Shown: positions 6,609 through 14,605, counted from the first letter of the stretch. The stretch is DNA of 21,004 nt from JAXGPP01 sp964436865 (GCA_964436865.1 CAYTFK010000091.1:1-21004); one strand, 5' to 3'. Made by a program: numbers and translations. Notes: generated by a model not told the origin, from the letters alone.

Positions 6609-9404
6609 TCACTGCAGCTTGAACTCGGAATCGTCCATTCCGTCGGCGACAATGTAGACGGGCGTTCCATCGGGAGTGAATCGGCGTGCCGACTGCGGCC
6701 GCCCCATGAGGTCCAATAGCTGCATCCTGTCGTTGATCAGGTGGAGCGGCCGGGGCTTCGCACCCGAAGGCGCCCAGACGCATGCCACCAGGCGCTCGCC
6801 GTCGCGGAAGAGATATCCGCGGACGCCTTCGCCCATGTCGAGGCGTTTCACAAAGCGGCACGCCGGCGTGAACAGACTCGCCATCACCGCTTGCGCGGCG
6901 TAGACCTTGTGCGGCGTGCCGCCGTATTCGTAGAAGATCCCCTGCATGCTGTCGCGGTTGAGCCCATCACACGTGCCTGCGTGATAGAAGATCTTCTCCA
7001 CGCCCCGGGCGAGCATGATCATCGTCCACCGAACCACGTACGCTGCCTGCTGCACCTCGCTTGCCAGCGGAGAATCGAAACCCGAATCGGAAATCGGCAC
7101 CGAGTGGGGCTCGTCGTCGGCGTAGTAACCGTATTCGGTAAGCCAGATCGGCTTGCGGCCGCCGTGCTCATCCATGCTCTTGTTGAACCACTGGAGCCAC
7201 TCTTCCATGTACTCGGGCGGGCGCAACCGCGGATAGTGATGGATGTCGACGGCGTCGGCGGCCGCTAAACCGCCGGCGGCGAAGAACTGCTCGAAATCGG
7301 CCTGAATGCCTTCGTGCGAGGCGCCGATCCCGGCGAGGACCTTTGCCTGCGGATTGGCGTCGCGAACCGCCTGCGCAAACACTTTGACCCACCGGGCATA
7401 ATCGGCGCCCGTGTAGCCGTGCTTTCGCGGCAGCGAGTAGTCAGTGAAGATCGGCTCGTTGAAGCACTGCCACCAGTCGATCCGCTCGCGATAGTGTTTC
7501 ACCGACTGGGATACATACGCGGCAAACTCCTGCTCGTCGCGCGGAGCATACGCCACCCGGGCCCGGTTCGCCGGGTAGCGGTCGGTCGCAACGACGCTCT
7601 CCGGCGCGCTGGACGACCAGTTGCTCGACGGGAACGGCAACAGCCCGAGCACCTTGAGGTCGTGCCGCAGCGGACGGTCGATCTGGAAGTCGGTCTCCGA
7701 AAAGTCGAAACGACCTTTCTCAGGTTCGACCTGCTGCCACTTGATCGACCAGTCTCGGACCCACACCAGCCCCGCCTTTCGCGACAAGTCCAGGAGGTGC
7801 GGCCAGGCATAGGCATGATTCATGCCAAATCGCGAGTCGGCTGCGCGGTGCACCGGGATCGAGGCCAGGCGGATCGATTTCTCGGCCGTCATCTCACCCG
7901 AAGTCATTCGCGCGTGAAATCGCAAGAAACCCCTTACATCCGCCCGCGGCGGGATTCGGACGACATGCGTCTTCTGCTGACCGTCGAGGTCCTCTTTCGC
8001 CTCGGCCCGCCAGTCCAGCCGGCGGTCGAAGAAATCGGTCAGCCAGAACTCCAACCGCGCAGCACGCTGCCCGCCATACGACACCCAGGGAACCTGCACC
8101 TCAATCGGCTCGTCCCAACCGAAGACGTTGCCTGCGTTCTCTGTCGCCAGGCCGAACTCGACCGCTTGCCGCGGCGCAAAGTCGGCGGGCTGGCCGCCTG
8201 GCTCCAGTTGCATCGCGTCGAGCCACAGCGTAGCCGACTCGGGAGGTTGCGGCCGCCCGGAAACGACGCGAAGGTCGGGACCGGCCAGCACGTAGCACCA
8301 GCGCGAGGTCGGCTTGAACGTGAGCTCGAATCGCTGCCACTCCGCGCCGACGCGGACCGCCTTCTCGAAGCTGCGGCCATTGAACTGCCGCACCGCCAGC
8401 AAGGCCGGCGTGTCGGCGGCCGCGGCCTTCAGGTAGGCCGAGAACGTATAATCCGTGCCCGGCTCGACCTCGATGTAGCCCTGGTTGCCGGCCAGGGGCG
8501 CGCGGATAGGATCCCGAGCCAGCTCGTAGTAATCGAAGTACGACACGGGTTGGTTCTTCGGGGTCAGCTCGATCCGCAGACTGTGCTGTCCGTCCCTCGC
8601 CTGCTGATTGTCGGTTTCTCCAAACAGCGCGTTCATGCCGCCACCCCAGTGGACCGAGCGGTCCCAGGCTTCCGAACCCCAGCCGTCGGTGCCGCACTCG
8701 AAGCTGGCGTTGGGAATCAGATTCCTCACGCCTGCTGCAGGGATAATCTGCCCGGGATGATAGAGGTCTTCACTTCCCGCCTCTTCGCACACGACGTTAT
8801 CGAGCCACAGAGTACCGGTCGACTGAAACCAGATCTGCAGCCGGCTCTTCTCACCGCAATCGCGCGAGGCGCGGAAGAGGAACTCGTGGCGGAGCCATTC
8901 GGCCGCGGGAACGAAGGCTGAGTTCAGGCCGCAGTTCTCCCATTGGGCCGTATCGGAGATGGCAACCGATACGATATCGCTGGCGATCGCGTCGGCACGG
9001 GCCTGGAACGACAGGCGGTACGCCGTGCCGCGCCGGAGCTTCACGCCATACTGGCAGATCATGGCATGGGCGGCAGGGTTTCCGCCGCGGAAGCTGGTGC
9101 ACTCGAGCCGCGCGACCCGTCCGCGCCCGGCGGCCTCCTCGGTACGCAGCGACTGGCTCACCAGGCGGCTGTCGCCCGACGCCTGCCAGCCCACCGGCGC
9201 GCCGGAGCTCTCAGCCTCTTTGAAATCACCATTGCGCACCAGGTTCTCGGCGGAGAACGCTTGCTGAGGGGAACTGGCCAAAATGAGGAATACGGCAAGA
9301 AAGAAAGGCCGAAGGCAACGCAATCCGAACCGCGCGCGTGGCGAACGGCCGCGTTGCAACGATCGGCACGTCGAATCAGTCCGGTCTCTCTTCATGGGAC
9401 TCAT
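6609..9404 (-). CDS. Exported multidomain glycoside hydrolase with two CBM-like modules
   Basis: The 931-residue product is a secreted glycosidase. A long basic N-region (1-30) leads into a signal peptide core (31-50, cut after AFSA). Two carbohydrate-binding-like beta sandwiches follow, at about 53-212 (opening NLVRNGDF, closing LWLDNVV) and 228-408 (opening NLIPNASFE, closing LWLDAMQLEPG). A third beta region (about 415-520) and a GH-A TIM barrel from about residue 525 complete it. E650 in WWQCFNEP is the likely acid/base and E757 in IWLTEYGYY the likely nucleophile. The barrel looks GH39-like, but the family is not certain. The ATG at 9404 has a GGGGAG ribosome binding site (9411-9416) six bases upstream. 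It is the third gene of an operon, 37 bases after the UroD-like gene. Confidence 0.85.
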   Translation of the reverse strand: MSPMKRDRTDSTCRSLQRGRSPRARFGLRCLRPFFLAVFLILASSPQQAFSAENLVRNGDFKEAESSGAPVGWQASGDSRLVSQSLRTEEAAGRGRVARLECTSFRGGNPAAHAMICQYGVKLRRGTAYRLSFQARADAIASDIVSVAISDTAQWENCGLNSAFVPAAEWLRHEFLFRASRDCGEKSRLQIWFQSTGTLWLDNVVCEEAGSEDLYHPGQIIPAAGVRNLIPNASFECGTDGWGSEAWDRSVHWGGGMNALFGETDNQQARDGQHSLRIELTPKNQPVSYFDYYELARDPIRAPLAGNQGYIEVEPGTDYTFSAYLKAAAADTPALLAVRQFNGRSFEKAVRVGAEWQRFELTFKPTSRWCYVLAGPDLRVVSGRPQPPESATLWLDAMQLEPGGQPADFAPRQAVEFGLATENAGNVFGWDEPIEVQVPWVSYGGQRAARLEFWLTDFFDRRLDWRAEAKEDLDGQQKTHVVRIPPRADVRGFLRFHARMTSGEMTAEKSIRLASIPVHRAADSRFGMNHAYAWPHLLDLSRKAGLVWVRDWSIKWQQVEPEKGRFDFSETDFQIDRPLRHDLKVLGLLPFPSSNWSSSAPESVVATDRYPANRARVAYAPRDEQEFAAYVSQSVKHYRERIDWWQCFNEPIFTDYSLPRKHGYTGADYARWVKVFAQAVRDANPQAKVLAGIGASHEGIQADFEQFFAAGGLAAADAVDIHHYPRLRPPEYMEEWLQWFNKSMDEHGGRKPIWLTEYGYYADDEPHSVPISDSGFDSPLASEVQQAAYVVRWTMIMLARGVEKIFYHAGTCDGLNRDSMQGIFYEYGGTPHKVYAAQAVMASLFTPACRFVKRLDMGEGVRGYLFRDGERLVACVWAPSGAKPRPLHLINDRMQLLDLMGRPQSARRFTPDGTPVYIVADGMDDSEFKLQ

Positions 9405-9410
9405 CTTCTT

Positions 9411-9416
9411 CTCCCC
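9411..9416 (-). promoter_or_regulatory. Strong ribosome binding site of the multidomain glycosidase
   Basis: GGGGAG on the minus strand lies six bases before ATG 9404. It decides that start over the in-frame ATG nine bases downstream, and lies in the 37-base gap after the UroD-like gene. Confidence 0.65.
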
Positions 9417-9441
9417 GTGTTCCCCAATTTCCAGTCCGTCT

Positions 9442-10437
9442 TCAACCGTTCTCCTGCCAGTAGCGCTTGAGCCGCACGAACTCGTCGAACATGATGCGGG
9501 TCATTTCCGGCTTCACTGCCAGCGCTTCCGGATCACCGTAATTGAACACGATCAATCCGCCCTCGGGCGTGCTCCAGTGGCGGACAAGCTCTCGTGCCTC
9601 CTCGCGGACCTCGGATTCGACTCCGCGCGGCAGTGTCGACTGGATGTCGACCGTGGTCAGGAAGCAGACCTGGCCGCGGAACCGCTCGCCGAACGGCACC
9701 AGGTCGTACGCCCGGGGCTGCTGCATGTTGAGCACGTCGACGCCCAGTTCCACCAGCCTCGGCACCAGGTCGTTGATCCGCCCGCAACTGTGCAGGATCA
9801 CGTGCCAGCCGTGCCGATGGATCGCTCCGAAGAGCGCCGCGTAGCGGAGAGCGAAGAACCGCTCGAAGATCTTGGGGCTGACGAACATCCCTTGCTGCGT
9901 GCCCCAGTCGTCAGTCAGGAAGAGTCCATCGATCCGGTCACCAAACCGCCGATGAAGTTCGTCGAACTGCCCCAGCTTGAACTCGAGAATCAACTCGAGG
10001 ACACGTTCGACCAGCTCCGGTTGATAATAGAAGTCTTCCATCGCGGCGGCGAAGCCGCGGAGCATGTGCAGCCGCTCGATCAGGTTGAAGTGGCTCGTGA
10101 CCACCGTGTAGCGGCCGTCTGACTGGGATAGAAGCGAGTCGAGCCGCTCGTAGTAGAACGGATTCCTCGAACTGGGCGGACGGAAGCCGTCGAGCGCCCG
10201 CCATTCGGCCAACGGGTGCTCGACGACCTGTCCCATGTTCTTCTTCTCGGTCTGCCGCCAGCGGCAGCCCCAGTCGTCCAGGCCCGGCGTGTCGAAGAAC
10301 CAGCCGGCTTCCGCGCGGTCCATTTCCCACACGTCCCACACGTCGTCAGGAGCTTCGGGCGTCTCGTGCTGCCAGAACGGCAACCGCGGCGGACTCTGGA
10401 ACTCGATCGCGCGGCGAACGATTTCGCGGGATTGCAT
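9442..10437 (-). CDS. Uroporphyrinogen decarboxylase/methyltransferase-like protein (PF01208 type)
   Basis: The 331-residue cytoplasmic protein has the UroD/MtaA-type TIM-barrel fold. This superfamily includes haem-pathway UroD and zinc-dependent methylcobamide:CoM methyltransferases. The HSCG motif (H216, C218) matches the HxC zinc-binding signature of the methyltransferase branch. The third, C-terminal Cys ligand usual there is not seen: the corresponding segment reads FNYGD. It is therefore not a haem-pathway HemE, and its substrate is unknown. Planctomycetes carry many such paralogues next to sugar genes. ATG 10437 was chosen because it lies four bases after the stop of the upstream gene, behind GTGAGG; a longer frame back to 10566 would overlap that gene and reads as its shadow. 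Tight coupling implies joint function with the TIM-barrel protein. Confidence 0.85.
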   Translation of the reverse strand: MQSREIVRRAIEFQSPPRLPFWQHETPEAPDDVWDVWEMDRAEAGWFFDTPGLDDWGCRWRQTEKKNMGQVVEHPLAEWRALDGFRPPSSRNPFYYERLDSLLSQSDGRYTVVTSHFNLIERLHMLRGFAAAMEDFYYQPELVERVLELILEFKLGQFDELHRRFGDRIDGLFLTDDWGTQQGMFVSPKIFERFFALRYAALFGAIHRHGWHVILHSCGRINDLVPRLVELGVDVLNMQQPRAYDLVPFGERFRGQVCFLTTVDIQSTLPRGVESEVREEARELVRHWSTPEGGLIVFNYGDPEALAVKPEMTRIMFDEFVRLKRYWQENG

Positions 10438-10441
10438 CGCC

Positions 10442-11323
10442 TCACGCCTGGGCCTTGCGGACCATCTCCTCAAACAGCTTCCGCTGCTCGTCCAGAGCGG
10501 CGACCAGGTCCGGCGGATTGGTGCGGCACTCCAGCAGAATCCAGCCGTTGTAGTCCATGCCGACAAACAGCTTGATCAATTCCTGGTACGGATAGTCGCC
10601 GTCCAGTTCGCGGACGTGTGCCGTATCCCCAAAGCGGTCCTTCACCAGCGCGAAGTTGCGCGCAAGCCCCTCGCCCTGCAGGTCCTCGCCATTCGAGTTC
10701 CAGCACACGCGGGCATTGGGATGGTCGGCGACATCCATGATCCGCTTCATGATCGGCAACGGCGAGCACTGCCCGTGAACCTCCAAGCGGATCTGCTGGC
10801 CATAGTCGGCCCCGAACGCCGCCACTTCGTTGAGCGCCTTGCCGATCTGCTCGATCGTTTTCTCCTGCGGCACGTTTTTCGGCAGGTCGTTGGGCTTCAC
10901 TTTCACACCCGTGCCGCCGCAGTCGTGACTGAGCTTGATCCAGGCTTTGGTGTTCTCGATCGCCTTCTTGAGTTGCTCGGCATCGGCATAGTGATACGCT
11001 TCGTTGCTGCCGGGCCCGACGAACTTCACGGGGCTATCTTCGAAGCGCTTTTTGACCTCGGCCCGCGCGCGGGCGTTGAGCGACGGTTCGACCTTGTGCG
11101 CGTGTTCCGTCCGCAGTTCGACGCCGAAGATCTTCGCTTTCTCGCAATTGGTCAGTAATGTCGGCAGGTCCCAGTCTTTTCCCCACAGATACGTGCAGAG
11201 GCCCAGGGCCATGCCGCCGCCCGGCTGGGCCGCCCAGGCCAGCGGTCGGCCAAGGGTGCCGGCGGCCAGCGCCGCGCCGAGTCCGAGGGATGTTTTGACG
11301 AATTGACGCCGGGTGGAGATCAT
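10442..11323 (-). CDS. Tat-exported sugar phosphate isomerase/epimerase-like TIM barrel
   Basis: The 293-residue product belongs to the xylose-isomerase-like TIM barrel superfamily (AP_endonuc_2 type), whose members isomerise or epimerise sugars using a divalent metal. The N-terminus carries a twin-arginine signal (TRRQFVK at residues 4-10, hydrophobic stretch to about 30, cut near AWA-AQ), so the folded metalloprotein is probably exported. Candidate metal ligands are E181 and H183 (LEVHG), H236 (HVREL) and E265 (LLEC). The position where relatives usually have an Asp reads CWNSN, with N209, so the site is a variant one. ATG 11323 has AGGA about 6-9 bases upstream. First gene of an operon with the UroD-like protein and the glycosidase. 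No convincing promoter was found upstream. The actual sugar is unknown. Confidence 0.85.
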   Translation of the reverse strand: MISTRRQFVKTSLGLGAALAAGTLGRPLAWAAQPGGGMALGLCTYLWGKDWDLPTLLTNCEKAKIFGVELRTEHAHKVEPSLNARARAEVKKRFEDSPVKFVGPGSNEAYHYADAEQLKKAIENTKAWIKLSHDCGGTGVKVKPNDLPKNVPQEKTIEQIGKALNEVAAFGADYGQQIRLEVHGQCSPLPIMKRIMDVADHPNARVCWNSNGEDLQGEGLARNFALVKDRFGDTAHVRELDGDYPYQELIKLFVGMDYNGWILLECRTNPPDLVAALDEQRKLFEEMVRKAQA

Positions 11324-11456
11324 GGCGGGTCCTTTTGCGGGGTGGGGAATGTCTTGCTACGTTCACCCATTTTCCTGTGCCTCCGAGCGCGATGCAAGCC
11401 GCCGGTTGTCGCTCAAACCGGGAGAGCGCAAGCCCCCGAGCCGGGGCCGGCTGGGC

Positions 11457-11471
11457 TACAATATCCTTGTG
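11457..11471 (+). promoter_or_regulatory. -10 box abutting a GTG start: leaderless promoter candidate
   Basis: TACAAT occupies 11457-11462 and is followed after six bases by GTG at 11469-11471. If the G of GTG is +1, the hexamer lies exactly at -12 to -7. No Shine-Dalgarno sequence is present and no clear -35 lies 16-18 bases upstream. Confidence 0.5.
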
Positions 11472-13169
11472 ACTGCTCCCGATCCGCAAAACATCGTTGA
11501 GAACCTGCCCCCTGAACGCCGTGGCGGCGTCCCGGTTCGCATTCTGTTTGGCTCGCTGGGCTGGCCAAGCGGGCTCATCGAGATCGCCTCGTGGGCAAAG
11601 CGGCAGGCCTTGGCCCACACGGTGATCGTGCCCGTGCTACCCGAAGAGCCTGGCGACAGCCAATCACCCCGCGCTGCCCTGGGGGCAGCCCTGGCTGAGA
11701 AGGTGGTGCAATTCCGGCCGCACATCGTGGGCTTCCGCGTGGAAGGCGGAACCGCCGATCAGGTCCGCCGCTCGGTCGCCGCGGTTCGCGAACTGGTCGA
11801 CTGCGAAGTCGTGCTCGGCGGCCCCACGGCCACAAGCCATCCGGTCGAAGTGCTGGAGTATTGCGGGGCCGACTATGTCTTCTGCGGCGAGGCCGAGGAG
11901 CCTTTCGTGCAATTCCTGCTCCTGGCGAGCCGTCGCAACTCGCGCGACCAGGTTCTGCAAGTCCCCGGGTTGGCCTGCCACTATGGCGGTCGCAGCTATG
12001 TGAACACTCTGCCCCAGGACGGTTACGAGCGAAGCGTGCTCGACATCGACGGCGCGGTCTGTGGCCGCGCCCGGGCCTGCGTGCAGAACCTCGTGCGGCC
12101 GGTCGTCAGCGATGAAGTCCTCGGCCGAAACCGGCTCGACTGGTCGCTGCTGGAGGGCTTCGAGGCAACCGAATTCGAAAGCCTGTTCTTCACCGCCGGC
12201 CGGGGCTGTCCGGGTGCGTGCACGTTCTGCGCGAAGTTGCACGGTCAGGACGTTCGCACCAAGTCGGCAGAGCAGCTCCTCGAAGAGATCGAGCAGGCCG
12301 ATCGGCTGGTCGCCGACGGCCGTCTCCGCGTCGGACGCTGGCAGCTCTTCGAGCACGTCGATGATCCGCTCTGCAAGCACAAGCAGGTTTCCTGGGCCGC
12401 CGTTTACGACGAAGACTTCTTCCTCGACCGCCGCCGGGCAGTCGAGTTCTTCGCCTTGTGGAATGAGAGTCCTCTCAAAGACCGCTATCGACTCAGCGTG
12501 CAGACGAATCCCCGCTCGCTGTTGTCGGCCGCCGGTAAGCCACATGCAGAGCTTTTCTACTGGATCGACCGGCTCAAGCCGATGATCCAGCTTGGCGCGG
12601 AGTCGTTCCATCCCGAGATCCTTCGCCGCTGGCGGAAGCGGCATACCGCTTCGCAACTGGAAACGGTGCTCGAAGCGCTCGACCGCACCCGGCAGGACTA
12701 CACCGTATTCCAGTTGCTTACCGACTTTGATTCCACCGCCGAAGAATTCATCGAGTCTCTCCGGCTGTTGGCCCGGGCCGCCTTGCGGCACCGGCGGATG
12801 CGGATCGCCGCGAGCCCGTTCACCATCCCGCTTTACGATAGCGACACGCGGCGGCTGTTGGAGTTCCGCGGCGATCTGGGGCCGGAGCGGATCAGGTCAT
12901 TCACCGACTACGAGCAACCCCAGCCGGATTGGATGAATCGGCTCGTGGCCGATCTGGCGGACCGGGCCGACGCGGAACTTCACCGGGCGATCCAGCCGCG
13001 CCAGCGCGACGCCGCGATCCTTGCCGCGGTGGAAGCCGTGGCCGACCGGTTGCGCGGGGAAGAAACCCTCGCCACCAGAAACCCCGGCCGCTGGCGCGAG
13101 CTCTGCATTCAGGCCGAGCGTGCCCGCGACGAGATCCGCGCGGTGCGACTGGCCGGCCTGTTCTCCTGA
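11469..13169 (+). CDS. B12-binding-domain radical SAM protein
   Basis: The product (566 residues from the GTG at 11469) has an N-terminal cobalamin-binding-type Rossmann domain (about 22-155, with LGGPT at 116-120 and ADYVFCGEAEEP at 134-145). A radical SAM barrel follows, with the iron-sulphur motif C247-P-G-A-C251-T-F-C254. The DxHxxG motif that supplies a base-on cobalt ligand in many B12 proteins is absent, as is common in this class. The reaction and substrate are unknown. The same frame is open upstream to 11313 but would overlap the divergent TIM-barrel gene, and the extra residues do not look like protein, so I prefer the GTG, which sits at a likely leaderless transcription start. The gene converges with the XRE regulator, three bases between stops. 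Confidence 0.85.
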   Translation: MTAPDPQNIVENLPPERRGGVPVRILFGSLGWPSGLIEIASWAKRQALAHTVIVPVLPEEPGDSQSPRAALGAALAEKVVQFRPHIVGFRVEGGTADQVRRSVAAVRELVDCEVVLGGPTATSHPVEVLEYCGADYVFCGEAEEPFVQFLLLASRRNSRDQVLQVPGLACHYGGRSYVNTLPQDGYERSVLDIDGAVCGRARACVQNLVRPVVSDEVLGRNRLDWSLLEGFEATEFESLFFTAGRGCPGACTFCAKLHGQDVRTKSAEQLLEEIEQADRLVADGRLRVGRWQLFEHVDDPLCKHKQVSWAAVYDEDFFLDRRRAVEFFALWNESPLKDRYRLSVQTNPRSLLSAAGKPHAELFYWIDRLKPMIQLGAESFHPEILRRWRKRHTASQLETVLEALDRTRQDYTVFQLLTDFDSTAEEFIESLRLLARAALRHRRMRIAASPFTIPLYDSDTRRLLEFRGDLGPERIRSFTDYEQPQPDWMNRLVADLADRADAELHRAIQPRQRDAAILAAVEAVADRLRGEETLATRNPGRWRELCIQAERARDEIRAVRLAGLFS

Positions 13170-13172
13170 TCG

Positions 13173-13679
13173 TCAGCGTTTCGGATTGCCATTGAGCACG
13201 GCCTGCTCGTAGAGCGTGTCGATAAGCTTGCGCACCAGTTCGGCGTGGCTGGTCTCGAGCAGCAGCGCAAGCTTGTCCTGGAGCTCGCGGCGGACATTCA
13301 TCGTCTCGACCGCCGCCAGCACGCCTTCGGCCGTCAGCGCGCCGCCGGTGCCGAAGCGGCTGTGAAGCTCGTCGAACTCGGCCACCGTCCAGTCGCTGAA
13401 CAGCTCGGGCTTCGACTCTACCACCTCTTCCACCACCGGATTGGTCTGCCGGTCGAAGCGGCGGTAGAGCAACTGGGCCGTATTGACGAAGAACTCGTCG
13501 GTCGAAACGCCTAGTCCTTTGGCCAGACGGCTGATCGTCCGCGAGTGCGGCTTGTGGCTCCCTTCGAGGATACTCAAGATCGTGCGCCGGTCCAGCCGCG
13601 TCTTCTCGACAACGGACTCGACGGTCAATTCCTGCTGGGCCATCAGGCGGCGGAGGTTGGAACTCGTCGGATCGGCCAT
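13173..13679 (-). CDS. XRE-family helix-turn-helix regulator
   Basis: The 168-residue protein has a Cro/C1-type helix-turn-helix at residues 8-62 (VVEKTRLDRRTILSILEGS, then ISRLAKGLGVSTDEFF). The C-terminal half is helical and charged (about 65-168), with no recognised ligand domain, and may mediate dimerisation or partner binding. ATG 13679 is the natural start, but no Shine-Dalgarno sequence precedes it because a tandem heptamer repeat (13682-13744) comes to within three bases of the start codon. Its stop lies three bases from that of the convergent radical SAM gene. The target genes are unknown, and it may autoregulate. Confidence 0.8.
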   Translation of the reverse strand: MADPTSSNLRRLMAQQELTVESVVEKTRLDRRTILSILEGSHKPHSRTISRLAKGLGVSTDEFFVNTAQLLYRRFDRQTNPVVEEVVESKPELFSDWTVAEFDELHSRFGTGGALTAEGVLAAVETMNVRRELQDKLALLLETSHAELVRKLIDTLYEQAVLNGNPKR

Positions 13680-13681
13680 GG

Positions 13682-13744
13682 TTAGCAGTCAGCTTTCAGC
13701 GGTCAGCAGTCAGGGGGCGGTTGGCAGTTGAGGCTTGTCAGCAC
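13682..13744. repeat. Degenerate heptanucleotide tandem repeat (TCAGCNN units)
   Basis: Nine units of seven bases lie in one register. Units 2-4 are TCAGCTT, TCAGCGG and TCAGCAG. Unit 5 is TCAGGGG, and unit 9 (13738-13744), TCAGCAC, is in phase after three degenerate units. This resembles the short tandemly repeated heptamers known from cyanobacteria and other genomes. It lies directly upstream of the XRE regulator's start codon. Confidence 0.7.
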
Positions 13745-13750
13745 TGTGGT

Positions 13751-13772
13751 TGGGCTCGCTCTGCTCGACCCA
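13751..13772. repeat. Imperfect palindrome, probable copy of a dispersed repeat
   Basis: The 22-base element begins TGGGCTCG and ends TCGACCCA, an imperfect inverted repeat. From memory, near-identical TGGGTCGAGC...-type elements are scattered between genes in Pirellulales genomes, where they give spurious GWVE-type peptides. It fills most of the remaining gap between the XRE regulator and the exonuclease gene. Confidence 0.5.
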
Positions 13773-13789
13773 CCCTGTGTGTCTTTCCT

Positions 13790-14605
13790 TCATGGCCACG
13801 GGCTCTTCCAGTCGCCCCAGTGCTCCAGGTACCACTTGTAGGCCGCTATCTGCCCGGCCCGCTCTTCGAGCCAATGCCGCGTCTCCTGCACGAGCTTCTT
13901 CTCGCCCTCCAACGACAACCGGCCCACCAGCACACGGGTTCGAAGAAAGACAAAATAGGTATCGAGCACGTCGCAGCGGCAGTAGTTGTTGATCTCGGCG
14001 AGTTTTCCGGCGTCGAACATGTCCTGCACCATGTCGCCGTGGACCTGGATCTTGCCCGGCTTGCCGAGCAGATTCGCCGCCAGGTTCAGCCCGCCGTTGA
14101 ACCGAGTGCAGCCGTGGTTGGTGAGCATCTCGCACAGGTCAATGTGCGACTGGGTGTTGTAGCGGCTCCGCGGCTGGTCAAACGACTTGGTTCCCACGCT
14201 GAACCAGGAGGGAATGCTCACGCCGTAGCGGAACGCCGCCAGCTCCAGCAGCGGAATATCGAATCCGCGGCCATTGAAGCTCACCAGCGTCGGGCGGCGG
14301 TACACCTCCCAGCCTCGCCAGAAGTGCTCGGTGATGATGTGCGGGCGGAATTCCGGTTCGTCGAGCACCACCAGATCCAGAAGCCGGAAGTCGCCCGCCA
14401 GCTTGGCGATGGCGACCGAAATCGGCACTTGATAGGTGTAGGGAATGAAGTCGTTCTCATACTTCTCCATCAGCTCCGCCCGGTAGCGGCGAACCGCCTC
14501 GGCCGGCTCAACCACCTCGCCCGGGTGGCGGAGCTTGGCCACCAGCGGCGCGTCGGCCACGCTCTCGATGTCGAACACGAGATACTCGACCTGGGTGTTA
14601 GGCAT
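13790..14605 (-). CDS. Predicted 3'-5' exonuclease, PolB-exonuclease-like (DEDDy)
   Basis: The 271-residue protein is a stand-alone exonuclease domain related to the proofreading domain of family B DNA polymerases (DNA_pol_B_exo2 type). All DEDDy acidic positions are seen: D12 and E14 in FDIES (Exo I), D116 in SFNGRGFDIP (Exo II), and Y208-x-x-x-D212 in the YCRCD segment (Exo III). It should remove nucleotides from 3' ends with two metal ions, in the cytoplasm; whether it prefers DNA or RNA is unknown. ATG 14605 is preferred over an in-frame ATG at 14638 because AAGGGAG (14613-14619) lies seven bases upstream and the protein then begins just before the first beta strand. It is a single gene, divergent from pepT. 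Confidence 0.88.
   Translation of the reverse strand: MPNTQVEYLVFDIESVADAPLVAKLRHPGEVVEPAEAVRRYRAELMEKYENDFIPYTYQVPISVAIAKLAGDFRLLDLVVLDEPEFRPHIITEHFWRGWEVYRRPTLVSFNGRGFDIPLLELAAFRYGVSIPSWFSVGTKSFDQPRSRYNTQSHIDLCEMLTNHGCTRFNGGLNLAANLLGKPGKIQVHGDMVQDMFDAGKLAEINNYCRCDVLDTYFVFLRTRVLVGRLSLEGEKKLVQETRHWLEERAGQIAAYKWYLEHWGDWKSPWP

Noticed and set aside
4733..6670. 645-codon open frame antisense to the first glycosidase
   Set aside because: It mirrors the coding strand in GC-rich DNA, has no recognisable domain and overlaps a gene with clear signal peptide and catalytic motifs.
7314..8921. 535-codon open frame antisense to the second glycosidase
   Set aside because: The Arg/Leu/Gly-rich peptide has no domain; the opposite strand encodes CBM-like modules and the catalytic barrel.
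9442..10437. Annotation as HemE, haem-pathway uroporphyrinogen decarboxylase
   Set aside because: It lacks the HemE N-terminal signature and has the HxC motif of the methyltransferase-like branch; context is sugar genes, not haem genes.
10438..10566. N-terminal extension of the UroD-like protein by 43 residues
   Set aside because: It overlaps the end of the TIM-barrel gene and reads as an out-of-frame shadow.
11313..11468. N-terminal extension of the radical SAM protein by 52 residues
   Set aside because: It would overlap the divergent TIM-barrel gene and encodes an unstructured, non-family sequence; GTG 11469 fits better.
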